Source of the DNA: Actinomycetes bacterium
GTDB lineage: Bacteria > Actinomycetota > Actinomycetes > Propionibacteriales > Propionibacteriaceae
NCBI GenBank assembly: GCA_029778515.1
Contig: JAKOQD010000148.1
Span: 1-24,308 of the forward strand
Direction of reading: 5' to 3'
Length of the DNA stretch: 24,308 nucleotides
Positions 7,455-15,400 of the stretch are shown one piece after another. Each line of letters opens with the position of its first letter. The stretch's first letter is position 1. The notes under the pieces were generated by a model. That model was not told where the DNA came from, searched no databases, and saw nothing but the letters and a program-made list of their open reading frames with translations. The translations under genes were made by a program, and so were the position numbers.

Positions 7455-8114
7455 TCACTCGCAGAAGCTGAGCTCGCCGGCCTGCACCATCTCGGGCTTG
7501 CCCGCGCCGATGAAGCGCATCTGGTTCGGCAGGGTGAACATCTTCGAACCGTCGCCGAAACCGATGTCCTCGAGCTTGCCCTTCGGGTACTTCGCCTTCA
7601 GTTCCTTGAAGCTCAGCGTCAGCGGCACATCGTCGGCCAACTGCAATGGTGCCGCGAACTCCTCGGACAGCTGGAAGCCCCACGCCGCCAGCGTCCGCGG
7701 CGACGACTTGTGCGTGTCCGCAGCCACGAACTGCACCCACAGCCCGCCAAAGGTGCGGGTTTCGGCCCACGGGCTGGAGTCGTCCAGTTCGCACAGGATT
7801 CCCTGCGAGGTTTCGTCCGGTGCGCCCAGCTGGTCGCTCAGCAACTCGGCCACCGGCGCCTGGTTCGAACCGAAGTTGAAGGTGCCCAGGCCGTCCCCGC
7901 GCAGCACCAGGCTCGCGGCTGGAGCCTGACTAGGGGAAACACTTGGCGAAGCGGACGTCTCGGCAACCGTGGGCGTGGCGCTCACCGTCGCCGAGGGCTG
8001 GGCAGAACTCGGCGCCGTTTCGGTCGGCGTGGTCGCAGGAGCGGACGGGTTCACGGTCGCGCATGCCGCAAGCAGCAGCACTGCCGGCAACGCGAGAAAT
8101 CGACGAAGACTCAT
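7455..8114 (-). CDS. Secreted lipoprotein of unknown function
   Basis: This 219-residue protein has an N-terminal lipoprotein signal, MSLRRFLALPAVLLLAAC. The LAAC lipobox places the lipidated residue at Cys18. A Ser/Thr/Pro/Ala-rich linker (about residues 20-66) then leads to a C-terminal domain of about 150 residues. That domain has two cysteines (ILCELDD and the terminal SFCE), possibly joined by a disulfide outside the cell. The sequence does not match a family I can name. The frame stays open to 8222, but the ATG at 8114 is chosen because it starts the signal peptide and has GGAGG just upstream. It is divergent from the phosphofructokinase gene and convergent with the DUF2231 gene. Confidence 0.88.
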   Translation of the reverse strand: MSLRRFLALPAVLLLAACATVNPSAPATTPTETAPSSAQPSATVSATPTVAETSASPSVSPSQAPAASLVLRGDGLGTFNFGSNQAPVAELLSDQLGAPDETSQGILCELDDSSPWAETRTFGGLWVQFVAADTHKSSPRTLAAWGFQLSEEFAAPLQLADDVPLTLSFKELKAKYPKGKLEDIGFGDGSKMFTLPNQMRFIGAGKPEMVQAGELSFCE

Positions 8115-8148
8115 CGGGCACCTCCGGTGGGTAACGGGCCTCGGTCTC

Positions 8149-8154
8149 AAGGTA
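8149..8154 (-). promoter_or_regulatory. Candidate -10 box of the lipoprotein gene
   Basis: TACCTT on the minus strand lies about 35 bases before the ATG at 8114, giving an untranslated leader of roughly 28 bases that carries a GGAGG ribosome-binding site. Confidence 0.35.
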
Positions 8155-8198
8155 CCCCAGTAGCCCACCTCGCCATCGCTGCCGCGGCCCGTGGGCAC

Positions 8199-8204
8199 TA
8201 GCCT
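8199..8204 (+). promoter_or_regulatory. Candidate -10 box of the phosphofructokinase gene
   Basis: TAGCCT is followed by a leader of about 30 bases containing GAGGAG before the ATG at 8242. No recognisable -35 box. Confidence 0.4.
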
Positions 8205-8241
8205 GAGTCGGGTCAGCGGCAACCAGTAGTGAGGAGCAGAG

Positions 8242-9369
8242 ATGGCTCAGGAGAAGAAGCGAATCGGAATTCTCACCGCCGGCGGCGACAGCCCCGGGTT
8301 GAACGCGGCCATCCGCGGCTTCGGCAAAGCTGCGATCGGCAACGGCTGGGAGCTGCTCGGCTACCGGGACGGCATCCGCGGCCTGGTCGAGAACCGCTAC
8401 TCCCTACTCGATCCGAAGGCGCTCTCCGGCATCCTCACCATCGGCGGCACCGTGCTCGGCACCAGCCGGGACAAAGTGCATCGCATGGTGGTGGACGGCG
8501 AGGTGCGCGACATGCGCGACCAGGTGGTCGCGAACTACGAGAAGGAGGGCCTCTCCGGCCTCGTCCTGCTCGGCGGCGGCGGGACGGCGAAGAACGCGAT
8601 GCGCCTGGCCCAGGCCGGCCTGAACGTGATCACGCTGCCGAAGACGATCGACAACGACATCGCCCGCACCGACACCACCTTTGGCTTCGCGACCGCCATG
8701 GAGATCGCCACGGACGCGATCGACCGGCTGCACTCGACCGCGCACAGCCACCACCGGATCATTCTCACCGAGATCATGGGCCACCGCGCCGGCTGGCTGA
8801 CCCTCGGTGCTGGGATCGCCGGCGGTGCCGACATCATCCTGTTGCCCGAGATTCCCTATTCGGTCGACAGCGTCGCCGACACGATCAAGCAGCGGCTGCA
8901 GAAGGGCTCCACCTTCTCGGTGGTCGCGGTGGCCGAAGGTGCTCGCGACCGGCACGACATGGCCGACTACGAGGCCGCGCAACTGCTGGTGAAGGCGGCC
9001 AAGAGCCCTGAGTCCGCGCGCGCAGCCAAGGCCCACCTGGCCAATGTCGAGGACGCTCAGCGCGAGCACACCTTCAAGCTCGCGCGCGAGTTGGAGGCGG
9101 CGACCGGGCTGGAGTCTCGGGTGTCGATCCTGGGCTACGTGCAGCGCGGTGGGACGCCGTGTGCTGCCGACCGGCTGCTCGCGTCCCGGCTGGGGACCGC
9201 GGCGGCGCACGCGGTTTCGAAGGGCCAATTCGGCGTGATGGTGGCCGCCCGCGGCGAGGACACCGAGTTGGTGCCGTTGGAGGAGGTGGCCGGACAGGTG
9301 AAGCTGGTGCCCACCGATCACGAGTGGATCGCGACCGCGCGCAAGCTGGGCACCGGGCTGGGCGACTGA
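8242..9369 (+). CDS. 6-phosphofructokinase, phosphodonor uncertain
   Basis: This enzyme phosphorylates fructose 6-phosphate to fructose 1,6-bisphosphate in glycolysis; PPi-using relatives run both ways. The 375-residue protein shows [13 protein letters not shown] (residues 14-26), PKTIDNDI (133-140, catalytic D137), MGHRAG (179-184, fructose-6-phosphate binding) and [13 protein letters not shown] near the C-terminus. The phosphodonor loop is [10 protein letters not shown] (111-120), where E. coli PfkA has GGDGS, so the Mg-binding Asp103 equivalent is Gly. The next position is Gly, as in ATP enzymes, while K134 in PKTIDND is the residue usual in PPi-dependent enzymes. Substrate preference cannot therefore be called from these residues. 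The ATG has GAGGAG upstream. The PhzF-family gene starts one base after its stop, so the two are co-transcribed. Confidence 0.95.
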   Translation: MAQEKKRIGILTAGGDSPGLNAAIRGFGKAAIGNGWELLGYRDGIRGLVENRYSLLDPKALSGILTIGGTVLGTSRDKVHRMVVDGEVRDMRDQVVANYEKEGLSGLVLLGGGGTAKNAMRLAQAGLNVITLPKTIDNDIARTDTTFGFATAMEIATDAIDRLHSTAHSHHRIILTEIMGHRAGWLTLGAGIAGGADIILLPEIPYSVDSVADTIKQRLQKGSTFSVVAVAEGARDRHDMADYEAAQLLVKAAKSPESARAAKAHLANVEDAQREHTFKLARELEAATGLESRVSILGYVQRGGTPCAADRLLASRLGTAAAHAVSKGQFGVMVAARGEDTELVPLEEVAGQVKLVPTDHEWIATARKLGTGLGD

Positions 9370-9370
9370 G

Positions 9371-10192
9371 GTGCAGCGTCGATTCGCGCAGATAGACGTC
9401 TTCGGCGACGGTGGGATCACCGGCAATCCGGTGGCCGTGGTGCTGGACGGGTCCGGACTGAGCGACGCCAGGTTGCAGGCCTTCGCGTCCTGGACCAACC
9501 TCTCGGAGACCACGTTCCTGTTTCCACCAACCGACCCGGCCGCCGACTATCGCGTCCGCATCTTCACCGCGAGCGCCGAGTTGCCCTTCGCCGGGCACCC
9601 GACCCTGGGTAGCGCACACGCCTGGCTGGAGGCGGGCGGACGGCCGCAGCGTCCGGGCGTGGTGATGCAGGAATGCGGGGTCGGGCTGGTCGGGGTGCGG
9701 CTGGACAACGCGCGGTTGGCCTTCGCTGCACCACCGCGGCGACGCAGTGGTCCCCTGGACGAAGCCACGATCACGCTCGCGGAGATGGTGCTCGGCATCC
9801 CGCGCGAGCAGTGGGTCGCGCACGAGTGGGGTGACAACGGTGCACCCTGGATGATGGTGCAACTCGCGGACGCGGACGCCGTCCGCAGCGTGCGGCCCAA
9901 TCACTCGCACCTGGGCGCGACCCAGCATCTCGGGGTGATCGGTTTGGCGTCCGATCAGTTCGCGTACGAGGTGCGCGGCTTCGTCGGCGACTGGGAGGAT
10001 CCGGTCACCGGCAGCCTGAACGCCGCCGCGGCGCAGTGGCTGCGCGGACGCGGCCTCGTCCCGTCCGAGTACGTGGCTGCGCAAGGCTCACAGCTCAGCC
10101 GCAGTGGCGAGGTCTTCATCAACGACGACGGCACCCGAATCTGGGTAGGCGGCCGCGTCCGCACTGTGATCACCGGCTCCGTCGACCTCTAG
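9371..10192 (+). CDS. PhzF-family isomerase/epimerase-like protein
   Basis: This 273-residue protein belongs to the PhzF/diaminopimelate-epimerase fold family. It has the opening FAQIDVFGDGGITGNPVAVVLD, the catalytic Glu at E46 in NLSETTFLFPP, and the substrate loop FTASAELPFAGHPTLGSAHAWL (residues 66-87). The second half repeats the fold and contains DPVTGSLNAAAAQWL. PhzF itself isomerises a phenazine precursor, but no other phenazine gene is present. This copy is likely one of the many housekeeping family members of unknown substrate. It starts at GTG one base after the phosphofructokinase stop (TGAGGTG), implying coupled translation. A large hairpin follows 16 bases after the stop. Confidence 0.92.
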   Translation: MQRRFAQIDVFGDGGITGNPVAVVLDGSGLSDARLQAFASWTNLSETTFLFPPTDPAADYRVRIFTASAELPFAGHPTLGSAHAWLEAGGRPQRPGVVMQECGVGLVGVRLDNARLAFAAPPRRRSGPLDEATITLAEMVLGIPREQWVAHEWGDNGAPWMMVQLADADAVRSVRPNHSHLGATQHLGVIGLASDQFAYEVRGFVGDWEDPVTGSLNAAAAQWLRGRGLVPSEYVAAQGSQLSRSGEVFINDDGTRIWVGGRVRTVITGSVDL

Positions 10193-10207
10193 TCCTGAAC
10201 GAAAAGG

Positions 10208-10272
10208 GGACGGTTCCTTCTTCGTTCAAGTTATCCACAGGACCGTCAACTTGAACGAGGGTGGAACCGTCC
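10208..10272. terminator. Two-step hairpin downstream of the PhzF-family gene
   Basis: Outer arms GGACGGTTCC (10208-10217) and GGAACCGTCC (10263-10272) and inner arms TCGTTCAAGTT (10222-10232) and AACTTGAACGA (10248-10258) are all perfect. They are separated by symmetric four-base bulges and closed by a 15-base loop. The hairpin separates the PFK-PhzF unit from the ilvD promoter. The loop begins with TTATCCACA (spanning the last stem bases), the DnaA-box consensus. Confidence 0.65.
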
Positions 10273-10328
10273 GTCAGTCGCGGGTCGAAGGCGTGGGACG
10301 CCGGCTGTGCGGGGCATGGCTCGGCGAC

Positions 10329-10334
10329 TAGGCT
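10329..10334 (+). promoter_or_regulatory. Candidate -10 box of ilvD
   Basis: TAGGCT would give a start near 10341 and a leader of about 20 bases with ACGAGG before the ATG at 10362. No attenuator or T-box is visible. Confidence 0.5.
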
Positions 10335-10361
10335 GGCTGGGTTAGTTGAAACGAGGTATCC

Positions 10362-12221
10362 ATGCCCGCACTGCGCTCCCGCACCACCACCCATGGCCGC
10401 AACATGGCCGGCGCCCGCGCTCTGTGGCGCGCCACCGGCATGGTCGAATCCGACTTCGGCAAGCCCATCGTGGCGATCGCCAACTCGTTCACCCAGTTCG
10501 TACCGGGGCACGTCCACCTCAAGGACATGGGTCAACTGGTCGCGGGCGCGGTCGCCGAAGCCGGCGGCGTCGGACGCGAGTTCAACACCATCGCGGTCGA
10601 TGACGGCATCGCCATGGGCCACGGCGGCATGCTCTATTCGCTGCCGAGTCGCGAGCTGATCGCCGACTCGGTCGAGTACATGGTCAATGCGCACTGCGCG
10701 GACGCCCTGATCTGCATCTCCAATTGCGACAAGATCACCCCCGGCATGCTGCTGGCCGCGCTTCGGCTGAACATCCCGACGGTCTTCGTCAGCGGCGGCC
10801 CGATGGAGGCCGGGCGCATCCTCGGCGATCGAGTGGTGACCGGTGCCCCGGACGAGGGTGGCTCGGCCCGGCTCGACCTCATCGACGCCATGGTCAAGGC
10901 CGTGGACGACAACATCAGTGACGACGAGATCGCCGCGATCGAGGAGAACGCCTGCCCCACCTGCGGCTCCTGCTCGGGCATGTTCACCGCTAACTCGATG
11001 AACTGCCTCACCGAGGCGCTCGGCCTTTCGCTGCCCGGCAACGGTTCGACCCTGGCCACCGCAGCCGCCCGCAAGGAACTGTTCCTCGAAGCCGGACGCC
11101 TGGCGGTGCGGCTGGCCAACCGGTACTACGGCGAGGACGACGAGTCGGTGCTGCCGCGATCGGTCGCGACCAAGGAGGCATTTGCCAACGCCATGCGTCT
11201 GGATATCGCGATGGGCGGCTCTACCAACACGGTGCTGCACATTCTGGCTGCGGCTCGCGAGGCCGGCGTGGACTTCACCATGAACGATATCGACGCGCTT
11301 TCGCGGGTCACTCCGTGCCTCAGCAAAGTAGCCCCGAATACTACGAAGTACTACATGGAAGACGTGCATCGCGCTGGCGGTATGCCCGCGATCCTCGGCG
11401 AATTGCGCCGCGGCGGTCTGCTGGACGAGAACGTGCACGCGGTTCATTCCGACACGCTCGCCGAGTGGCTCGATACCTGGGACATCCGTGGCGGCGCAGC
11501 TTCCGCCCCGGCCAACGACCTCTGGTATGCCGCACCCGGCGGCGTCCGCACCACACAGGCGTTCAGTTCGACCAACCGCTGGGCAGACCTCGACACCGAC
11601 GCGGCCGACGGCTGCATCCGCTCAGTCGAGCACGCCTACACCGCGGACGGCGGCCTGGCCGTGCTGAAGGGCAACCTCGCTGTCGACGGCTGCATCGTGA
11701 AGACTGCGGGCGTCCCGGAAGACCAGTGGACGTTCCGCGGCCCGGCCGTGGTCACCGAGTCGCAGGAGGCCGCGGTCGAGGCGATCCTGAGCAAGCGCGT
11801 CCAACCCGGCGATGTGGTGGTGGTGCGCTACGAGGGCCCGAAGGGCGGGCCGGGTATGCAGGAGATGCTCTACCCGACGTCCTATTTGAAGGGGCTCGGC
11901 CTCGGCCCGAAATGCGCCCTGATCACCGACGGACGCTTCTCCGGCGGCTCGTCGGGGCTGTCGATCGGCCACGTGTCGCCGGAAGCCGCGTCCGGCGGCA
12001 CCATCGGCCTGGTCGAGGACGGCGACATCATCGAGATCTCGATCCCTGACCGCAGCATCAACCTGCTGGTGGACGACGCCACGCTCGCCGAACGCCGTGC
12101 CCGCCAGGACGCGATCGGGTGGAACCCCCAGGGACGCGTCCGCGAGGTGTCGACGGCGCTGAAGGTGTATGCCGCGCTGGCGCTCAGCGCCGACAAGGGT
12201 GCGGCCCGCTCGATCGACTGA
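10362..12221 (+). CDS. ilvD: Dihydroxy-acid dehydratase
   Basis: This Fe-S enzyme dehydrates 2,3-dihydroxy-isovalerate and -methylvalerate to the 2-keto acids that lead to valine, leucine and isoleucine. The 619-residue protein is of the long E. coli type (616 residues). It opens [21 protein letters not shown], has the cluster-ligand motif [12 protein letters not shown] with C122, and the second ligand motif [19 protein letters not shown] (about residues 197-215). Near the C-terminus [22 protein letters not shown] carries the catalytic serine of the family. The ATG has ACGAGG upstream. The HAD-hydrolase gene follows 14 bases after the stop, so the two are probably one operon. The other ilv genes are not in the window. 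Confidence 0.97.
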   Translation: MPALRSRTTTHGRNMAGARALWRATGMVESDFGKPIVAIANSFTQFVPGHVHLKDMGQLVAGAVAEAGGVGREFNTIAVDDGIAMGHGGMLYSLPSRELIADSVEYMVNAHCADALICISNCDKITPGMLLAALRLNIPTVFVSGGPMEAGRILGDRVVTGAPDEGGSARLDLIDAMVKAVDDNISDDEIAAIEENACPTCGSCSGMFTANSMNCLTEALGLSLPGNGSTLATAAARKELFLEAGRLAVRLANRYYGEDDESVLPRSVATKEAFANAMRLDIAMGGSTNTVLHILAAAREAGVDFTMNDIDALSRVTPCLSKVAPNTTKYYMEDVHRAGGMPAILGELRRGGLLDENVHAVHSDTLAEWLDTWDIRGGAASAPANDLWYAAPGGVRTTQAFSSTNRWADLDTDAADGCIRSVEHAYTADGGLAVLKGNLAVDGCIVKTAGVPEDQWTFRGPAVVTESQEAAVEAILSKRVQPGDVVVVRYEGPKGGPGMQEMLYPTSYLKGLGLGPKCALITDGRFSGGSSGLSIGHVSPEAASGGTIGLVEDGDIIEISIPDRSINLLVDDATLAERRARQDAIGWNPQGRVREVSTALKVYAALALSADKGAARSID

Positions 12222-12235
12222 AGCCGGGGAGAGAC

Positions 12236-12835
12236 GTGACCATCCGTGCCCTGCTGATGGACGCCGACGGCGTCGTGCAGTACCCGCGTTCGGGCTGGCT
12301 GGAGCGGTTCGCGCGACTCGGTGGCCCTGGGTTCACGAGGGAGGCGTTCCGGCGCGAGATGTCCACCCTCACCGGCCAGGTGGACCTGCGCGACGAACTC
12401 GCCGAGATCATCGCCGACGGCGGCCACGACGCCACGCCTGAGGACTTCATCGAAATCTGGTGCGACATCGAGGTGGACGCCTACATGCTGCGGCTGGTCG
12501 ACCGCGTCCGGGCTGCCGGCGTGGTGACCGCACTGGCCACCAACCAGCAGAGCTATCGCGGCACGCACATGCTGACCAACCTGCCCCACGCCGACCACTT
12601 CGACCACCAGTTCCACTCGTTCCAGATGGGGTTGGCCAAGCCCGATCCGGCGTTCTTCCGCTACATCATCGAGGCTCTCGGGATTGCGGCGGACGAGGCT
12701 GTGTTCGTCGATGACATGGAGATCAACGTCCGCGGGGCCCGGGAAGCCGGCCTGCAGGGGGTGTACTTCTCCGCCGCCGACACCTACGGCCATCTGCGCT
12801 CTCGACTGAGGGAACTCGGCGTCCCCGGAATCTAG
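12236..12835 (+). CDS. HAD-superfamily hydrolase
   Basis: This 199-residue phosphatase-like protein has all four HAD motifs. DADG gives the nucleophile D9 and acid-base D11; the threonine of ALATNQQ is T102; K135 lies in LAKPDPAFF; and VDDMEINVRGAREAG has D159/D160. A helical cap lies between motifs I and II, so it is a subfamily I enzyme of the haloacid dehalogenase/epoxide-hydrolase-N-like group. Its substrate is unknown; a small phosphorylated metabolite is likely. The frame extends upstream into ilvD, but the GTG at 12236 is preferred: it is preceded by GGGGAGA and starts exactly at the conserved first strand (TIRALLMDADG). The TAG stop falls inside a terminator stem. Confidence 0.92.
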   Translation: MTIRALLMDADGVVQYPRSGWLERFARLGGPGFTREAFRREMSTLTGQVDLRDELAEIIADGGHDATPEDFIEIWCDIEVDAYMLRLVDRVRAAGVVTALATNQQSYRGTHMLTNLPHADHFDHQFHSFQMGLAKPDPAFFRYIIEALGIAADEAVFVDDMEINVRGAREAGLQGVYFSAADTYGHLRSRLRELGVPGI

Positions 12836-12862
12836 GGCGTGTTGCGCAACGACACGCCCTAG
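12832..12862. terminator. Hairpin overlapping the HAD gene stop codon
   Basis: Perfect 11-bp arms CTAGGGCGTGT (12832-12842) and ACACGCCCTAG (12852-12862) surround a nine-base loop. The TAG stop of the HAD gene is part of the left arm. There is no T-tract. Confidence 0.7.
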
Positions 12863-12935
12863 CTGAACTCTCAGCCGCGCACACGATCCTTGAGCCAGGC
12901 GTTGGGTCGCGAACTCCGTCCGCCTCGAGACCCGC

Positions 12936-12941
12936 TACCCT
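12936..12941 (+). promoter_or_regulatory. -10 box of a leaderless promoter
   Basis: TACCCT lies exactly at -12 to -7 from the GTG at 12948, with no Shine-Dalgarno in between. Confidence 0.55.
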
Positions 12942-12947
12942 CGCTGC

Positions 12948-13523
12948 GTGCTCGAATTCAGCCTCACCGAAGCCGACCTGGCCGCGTTCGCCGCATTCCG
13001 TGCGCAGGAATCCGGCGAGGAGGCCAAGCGCATCGAGCGAATCCGCCTGATCACGCCGTGGGTGACCGGAACCATCGCGTATCTGGTGGTCTCGCTGGCT
13101 TTCGTGATCCCGATGATCCTGGGCAGGCAGTGGGCGCTGGCCGGCGTGGGCGAGTTGGTGGCGATTGCCGTGCTGGCCGTGCTGGCCGTCTGGCAGTCGC
13201 GGCACCTGGACCCGGTACTCGGCCGGCTGCTGCCCCGCCGCTACCAGGCCAAGGCCCAACAAGCGCTGGCGCGGACGGGGAGCGAACGCAAGCTCTGGCT
13301 GGACTCGGACGGGTTGAGTGTCGCTGGCGCGGGTCGCACCAACCACATCGCCTGGGACGGTATCACCCGGATCGCCGATACCGACGAGCACTGGTTCATC
13401 TATACCGGCGCGGACGCAGCCCATGTACTTCCCAAGCGCCTGGGTGCGCCCGCCGCGGAGCTGGTCGCCGCGATCAGTGCGGAGGGTTGTCCACCGAACA
13501 CGGTGGACAACCCTCCGCACTGA
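12948..13523 (+). CDS. YcxB-like membrane protein
   Basis: This 191-residue protein begins MLEFSLTEADLAAFAAF, followed by a charged segment. Two transmembrane helices (about residues 36-58 and 65-85) come next, then a cytosolic domain of about 90 residues. That domain matches the YcxB-like pattern: LWLDSDGLSVAGAGRTNHIAWDGITRIADTDEHWFIYTG followed by AAHVLPKR. The family is of unknown function; it often sits alone, as here. The GTG start is supported by a TACCCT box at leaderless spacing. The last 17 residues (AISAEGCPPNTVDNPPH) are encoded almost entirely within a perfect inverted repeat, so the C-terminal tail is probably a by-product of the terminator rather than a conserved element. Confidence 0.87.
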   Translation: MLEFSLTEADLAAFAAFRAQESGEEAKRIERIRLITPWVTGTIAYLVVSLAFVIPMILGRQWALAGVGELVAIAVLAVLAVWQSRHLDPVLGRLLPRRYQAKAQQALARTGSERKLWLDSDGLSVAGAGRTNHIAWDGITRIADTDEHWFIYTGADAAHVLPKRLGAPAAELVAAISAEGCPPNTVDNPPH

Positions 13524-13524
13524 T
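13473..13524. terminator. Perfect 24-bp hairpin spanning the end of the YcxB-like gene
   Basis: Arms 13473-13496 and 13501-13524 are perfectly complementary over 24 bases, with a four-base AACA loop. The left arm and most of the right arm are coding for the YcxB-like protein, and the stop TGA lies at the outer end of the right arm. It also serves the convergent pdxH gene, which stops at 13536. Long perfect stems of this kind resemble a mobile REP unit or a bidirectional terminator. Confidence 0.75.
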
Positions 13525-13535
13525 TCTACTGGCGG

Positions 13536-14168
13536 CTACGGCGCCAGGCGCTCCTTCAACCAGGCATCCCCCTCGAGCCGGAAACGCACGCGATCGTGCA
13601 GCCGGCTCTTGCGTCCCTGCCAGAACTCCCAGACATCGGGCACCAGCCGATAGCCGCCCCAATGATCTGGGCGTGGCGGTTTCAGTCCGAACTTCGCGGA
13701 TGCCTTCGCCGCGTTCGCCAACAGCACCCCCCGATTGGCGATCACCTGGCTCTGCGGTGAGGCCCAGGCACCGATCCGCGAATCCAGCGGACGGGTCTCG
13801 AAGTACGCGTCCGATTCTTCGGCGGAAGTGCGCTCGACCACGCCCTCGATCCGGACGACCCGTTCGAGTTGAACCCAGTGGAACTGCAGCGCGGCCTGCG
13901 GGTTGGTCGCCAACTCCTGGCCCTTACGCGAGTCGTAGTTGGTGAAGAAGACCAGCCCGGAAGCGTCCGCGCTCTTGATCAGCACGATTCGCGTGGACGG
14001 ACGCCCGTCCGCCCCCACGGTGGCCAGGGTCATCGCGTTCGGCTCGGGCACGTTGGCCCGGATTGCATCGTTGAGCCAGCGCTGAAAGAGCTGCAGCGGC
14101 GCGCTTCCTGCGTCCGCCTCGTCGAGGCTGCCCTTCTCGTAACTGAGCCGCATGTCTTTCAGTTCCAC
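13536..14168 (-). CDS. pdxH: Pyridoxamine/pyridoxine 5'-phosphate oxidase
   Basis: This FMN enzyme oxidises pyridoxamine or pyridoxine 5'-phosphate to PLP. The 210-residue protein has the full family layout: an N-terminal [52 protein letters not shown] and [13 protein letters not shown] for FMN binding; [14 protein letters not shown]; and the C-terminal [30 protein letters not shown] with the substrate-binding Arg/His. The GTG at 14168 is supported by TAAGCT at exactly -12 to -7 (leaderless). An internal ATG at codon 6 is a weaker alternative. It is a single-gene unit convergent with the YcxB-like gene. Its product would supply PLP enzymes such as the threonine synthase in this window. Confidence 0.96.
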   Translation of the reverse strand: MELKDMRLSYEKGSLDEADAGSAPLQLFQRWLNDAIRANVPEPNAMTLATVGADGRPSTRIVLIKSADASGLVFFTNYDSRKGQELATNPQAALQFHWVQLERVVRIEGVVERTSAEESDAYFETRPLDSRIGAWASPQSQVIANRGVLLANAAKASAKFGLKPPRPDHWGGYRLVPDVWEFWQGRKSRLHDRVRFRLEGDAWLKERLAP

Positions 14169-14174
14169 CCCGGC

Positions 14175-14180
14175 AGCTTA
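14175..14180 (-). promoter_or_regulatory. -10 box of a leaderless pdxH promoter
   Basis: TAAGCT on the minus strand is at -12 to -7 from the GTG at 14168. The sequence between them (GCCGGG) is not a ribosome-binding site. Confidence 0.55.
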
Positions 14181-14251
14181 TGCCCGCGGGCTCGGACGAG
14201 GCCGTCCCAGAGTGCGCTGAACCGTCGCTCCGCTTCGGCTGGAGCGGCGCG

Positions 14252-14401
14252 ATGACGGCGAGCCATGGGCGACTACAGAGGCACTATGACCCGCTGGCGA
14301 AGCTCATCGAGACAGTCGAGGACGTGTTCGAGGCGGCCGGGGTCAAGCCTGCCAAACCCGAGTTGGATGGGGTGTGCGCCGGCTCGTCCAGCTCAGCGTG
14401 A
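14252..14401 (+). CDS. Possible small protein (49 residues)
   Basis: An ATG at 14252 with GGAG seven bases upstream opens a 49-codon frame. The product begins MTASHGRLQRHYDPLAKLIE and continues as an amphipathic, acidic segment (TVEDVFEAAGVKPAKPELDG) to a Ser-rich end. It fills most of the otherwise empty 224-base gap between the pdxH start and the folP2-like stop, and overlaps the latter by nine bases in convergent orientation. Composition is protein-like, but I recognise no family and see no clear -10 box. It may be a genuine short gene or chance in GC-rich DNA. Confidence 0.35.
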   Translation: MTASHGRLQRHYDPLAKLIETVEDVFEAAGVKPAKPELDGVCAGSSSSA

Positions 14402-15322
14402 TCTTGGCGGCTCGCCGCGCAGCGCCACTGCCGGCGGCCGGTCCCCACGAATGGACGCGACCATGTCGACCACCTGCCGCGTGGCCAGCACGTCGTGGGC
14501 ACGGAACATCGTCGTGCCCAGCCAACCCGCGACGGCGGTGGCCGCCAGCGTCCCGTACAGTCGATCGTCGACCGGCAGATCGAGGGTCTCGCCCACGAAA
14601 TCCTTGCGGGACAAGGCCTGCAGCACCGGGTAGCCAAGACCGGTAACCGCGGCGGTGGCCCGCAGCACGCGCAACGAGTTGCGGGTGGTCTTGCCGAAGT
14701 CGAGGGTCGGGTCCACCAGCACACGCTCGGCCGGCACCCCCGCTGCCACCGCCCTCTCGGCCCCGGACGCCAAGGTGCGCAGCACGTCCGCGACCACGGC
14801 GTCAGGGTCGTCGCCATAGCTGACCGACACCGGGTCGGTGCGCGGCGGCAGTCCGCCGGTGTGTGAAACCACGTAGCCAGCACCGATTTCGACGGCAACG
14901 TGCACCAGCTCTGGATCGGCGCCCGCCCAGGTGTCGTTGACCAGGTCTACCCGGGCGTCCGCGCAAGCCAACGCCACAACTGAGCGCCAGGTGTCGAGGC
15001 TGAGCAGCACTTCCGGGTGCCGTTCGCGGGCCGCCAGCAGGAACGGACGCACCCGCTCGATCTCTACGGCCGCGTCCACCACTTCGCCTTCCTGCCCGGC
15101 ACGGACCCCGCCGACGTCGATCACGTCCGCACCCTCGACGAGCATCCGGTCGAGCGCGACCAGCGCCGGTTCCAGGTCGGTGAATCGAGCGGCGGCGTAG
15201 AACGAGTCCGGCGTGCGGTTCATGATGCCCATCACCGCTGGCCGCGCCGCATCGAAGCGGCGTCCGCGCAAGACCAGCGGAACGGTGGACACAGGCACAC
15301 TGCTGGCGAAGGGCTGATCCAT
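14393..15322 (-). CDS. folP2: FolP2-type dihydropteroate synthase homologue
   Basis: This 309-residue TIM-barrel protein of the pterin-binding family has MGIMNRTPDSF (31-41), DVIDVGGVRAG (66-76), LSLDTWR (108-113), LVNDTWAG, VVSHTGGLPPR (151-161), VDPTLDFGKTTRNSL (203-217) and LSRKDFVG. Canonical FolP has DVGGESTRPG at the second motif; here it is DVGGVRAGQEG, and the next loop is SHTGG rather than HMRG. Those changes are the signature of actinobacterial FolP2, whose mycobacterial member is reported not to act as a folate-pathway dihydropteroate synthase. I therefore call it a FolP2 homologue of unknown reaction. The ATG has AGGAG upstream. No folate genes (folE, folB, folK) adjoin it. Confidence 0.88.
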   Translation of the reverse strand: MDQPFASSVPVSTVPLVLRGRRFDAARPAVMGIMNRTPDSFYAAARFTDLEPALVALDRMLVEGADVIDVGGVRAGQEGEVVDAAVEIERVRPFLLAARERHPEVLLSLDTWRSVVALACADARVDLVNDTWAGADPELVHVAVEIGAGYVVSHTGGLPPRTDPVSVSYGDDPDAVVADVLRTLASGAERAVAAGVPAERVLVDPTLDFGKTTRNSLRVLRATAAVTGLGYPVLQALSRKDFVGETLDLPVDDRLYGTLAATAVAGWLGTTMFRAHDVLATRQVVDMVASIRGDRPPAVALRGEPPRSR

Positions 15323-15370
15323 AGCTCCTACTGTGCCGCAGCCGTCCAGCCCTGCCGCGAACCGAATCGC

Positions 15371-15376
15371 TATGCT
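15371..15376 (+). promoter_or_regulatory. Candidate -10 box upstream of a small membrane ORF
   Basis: TATGCT is followed 15 bases later by CCAGGAGAAAC, a good ribosome-binding site. This indicates a plus-strand transcript in the 239-base gap between the folP2-like start and the pyruvate carboxylase stop. Confidence 0.4.
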
Positions 15377-15400
15377 GCGTCCCCGAACCCCAGGAGAAAC

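Noticed and set aside
7855..7880. tRNA T-loop look-alike (GGTTCGAACC)
   Set aside because: It lies inside the lipoprotein coding sequence, with no acceptor stem, D-arm or anticodon arm in range.
9371..10192. Phenazine biosynthesis locus
   Set aside because: Only a PhzF-family homologue is present, next to phosphofructokinase. No phzA/B/D/E/G-like gene is in the window.
10193..10361. T-box or leader-peptide attenuator before ilvD
   Set aside because: No run of Ile/Val/Leu codons, no T-box motif and no competing stems near the start. The hairpin lies upstream of the inferred promoter.
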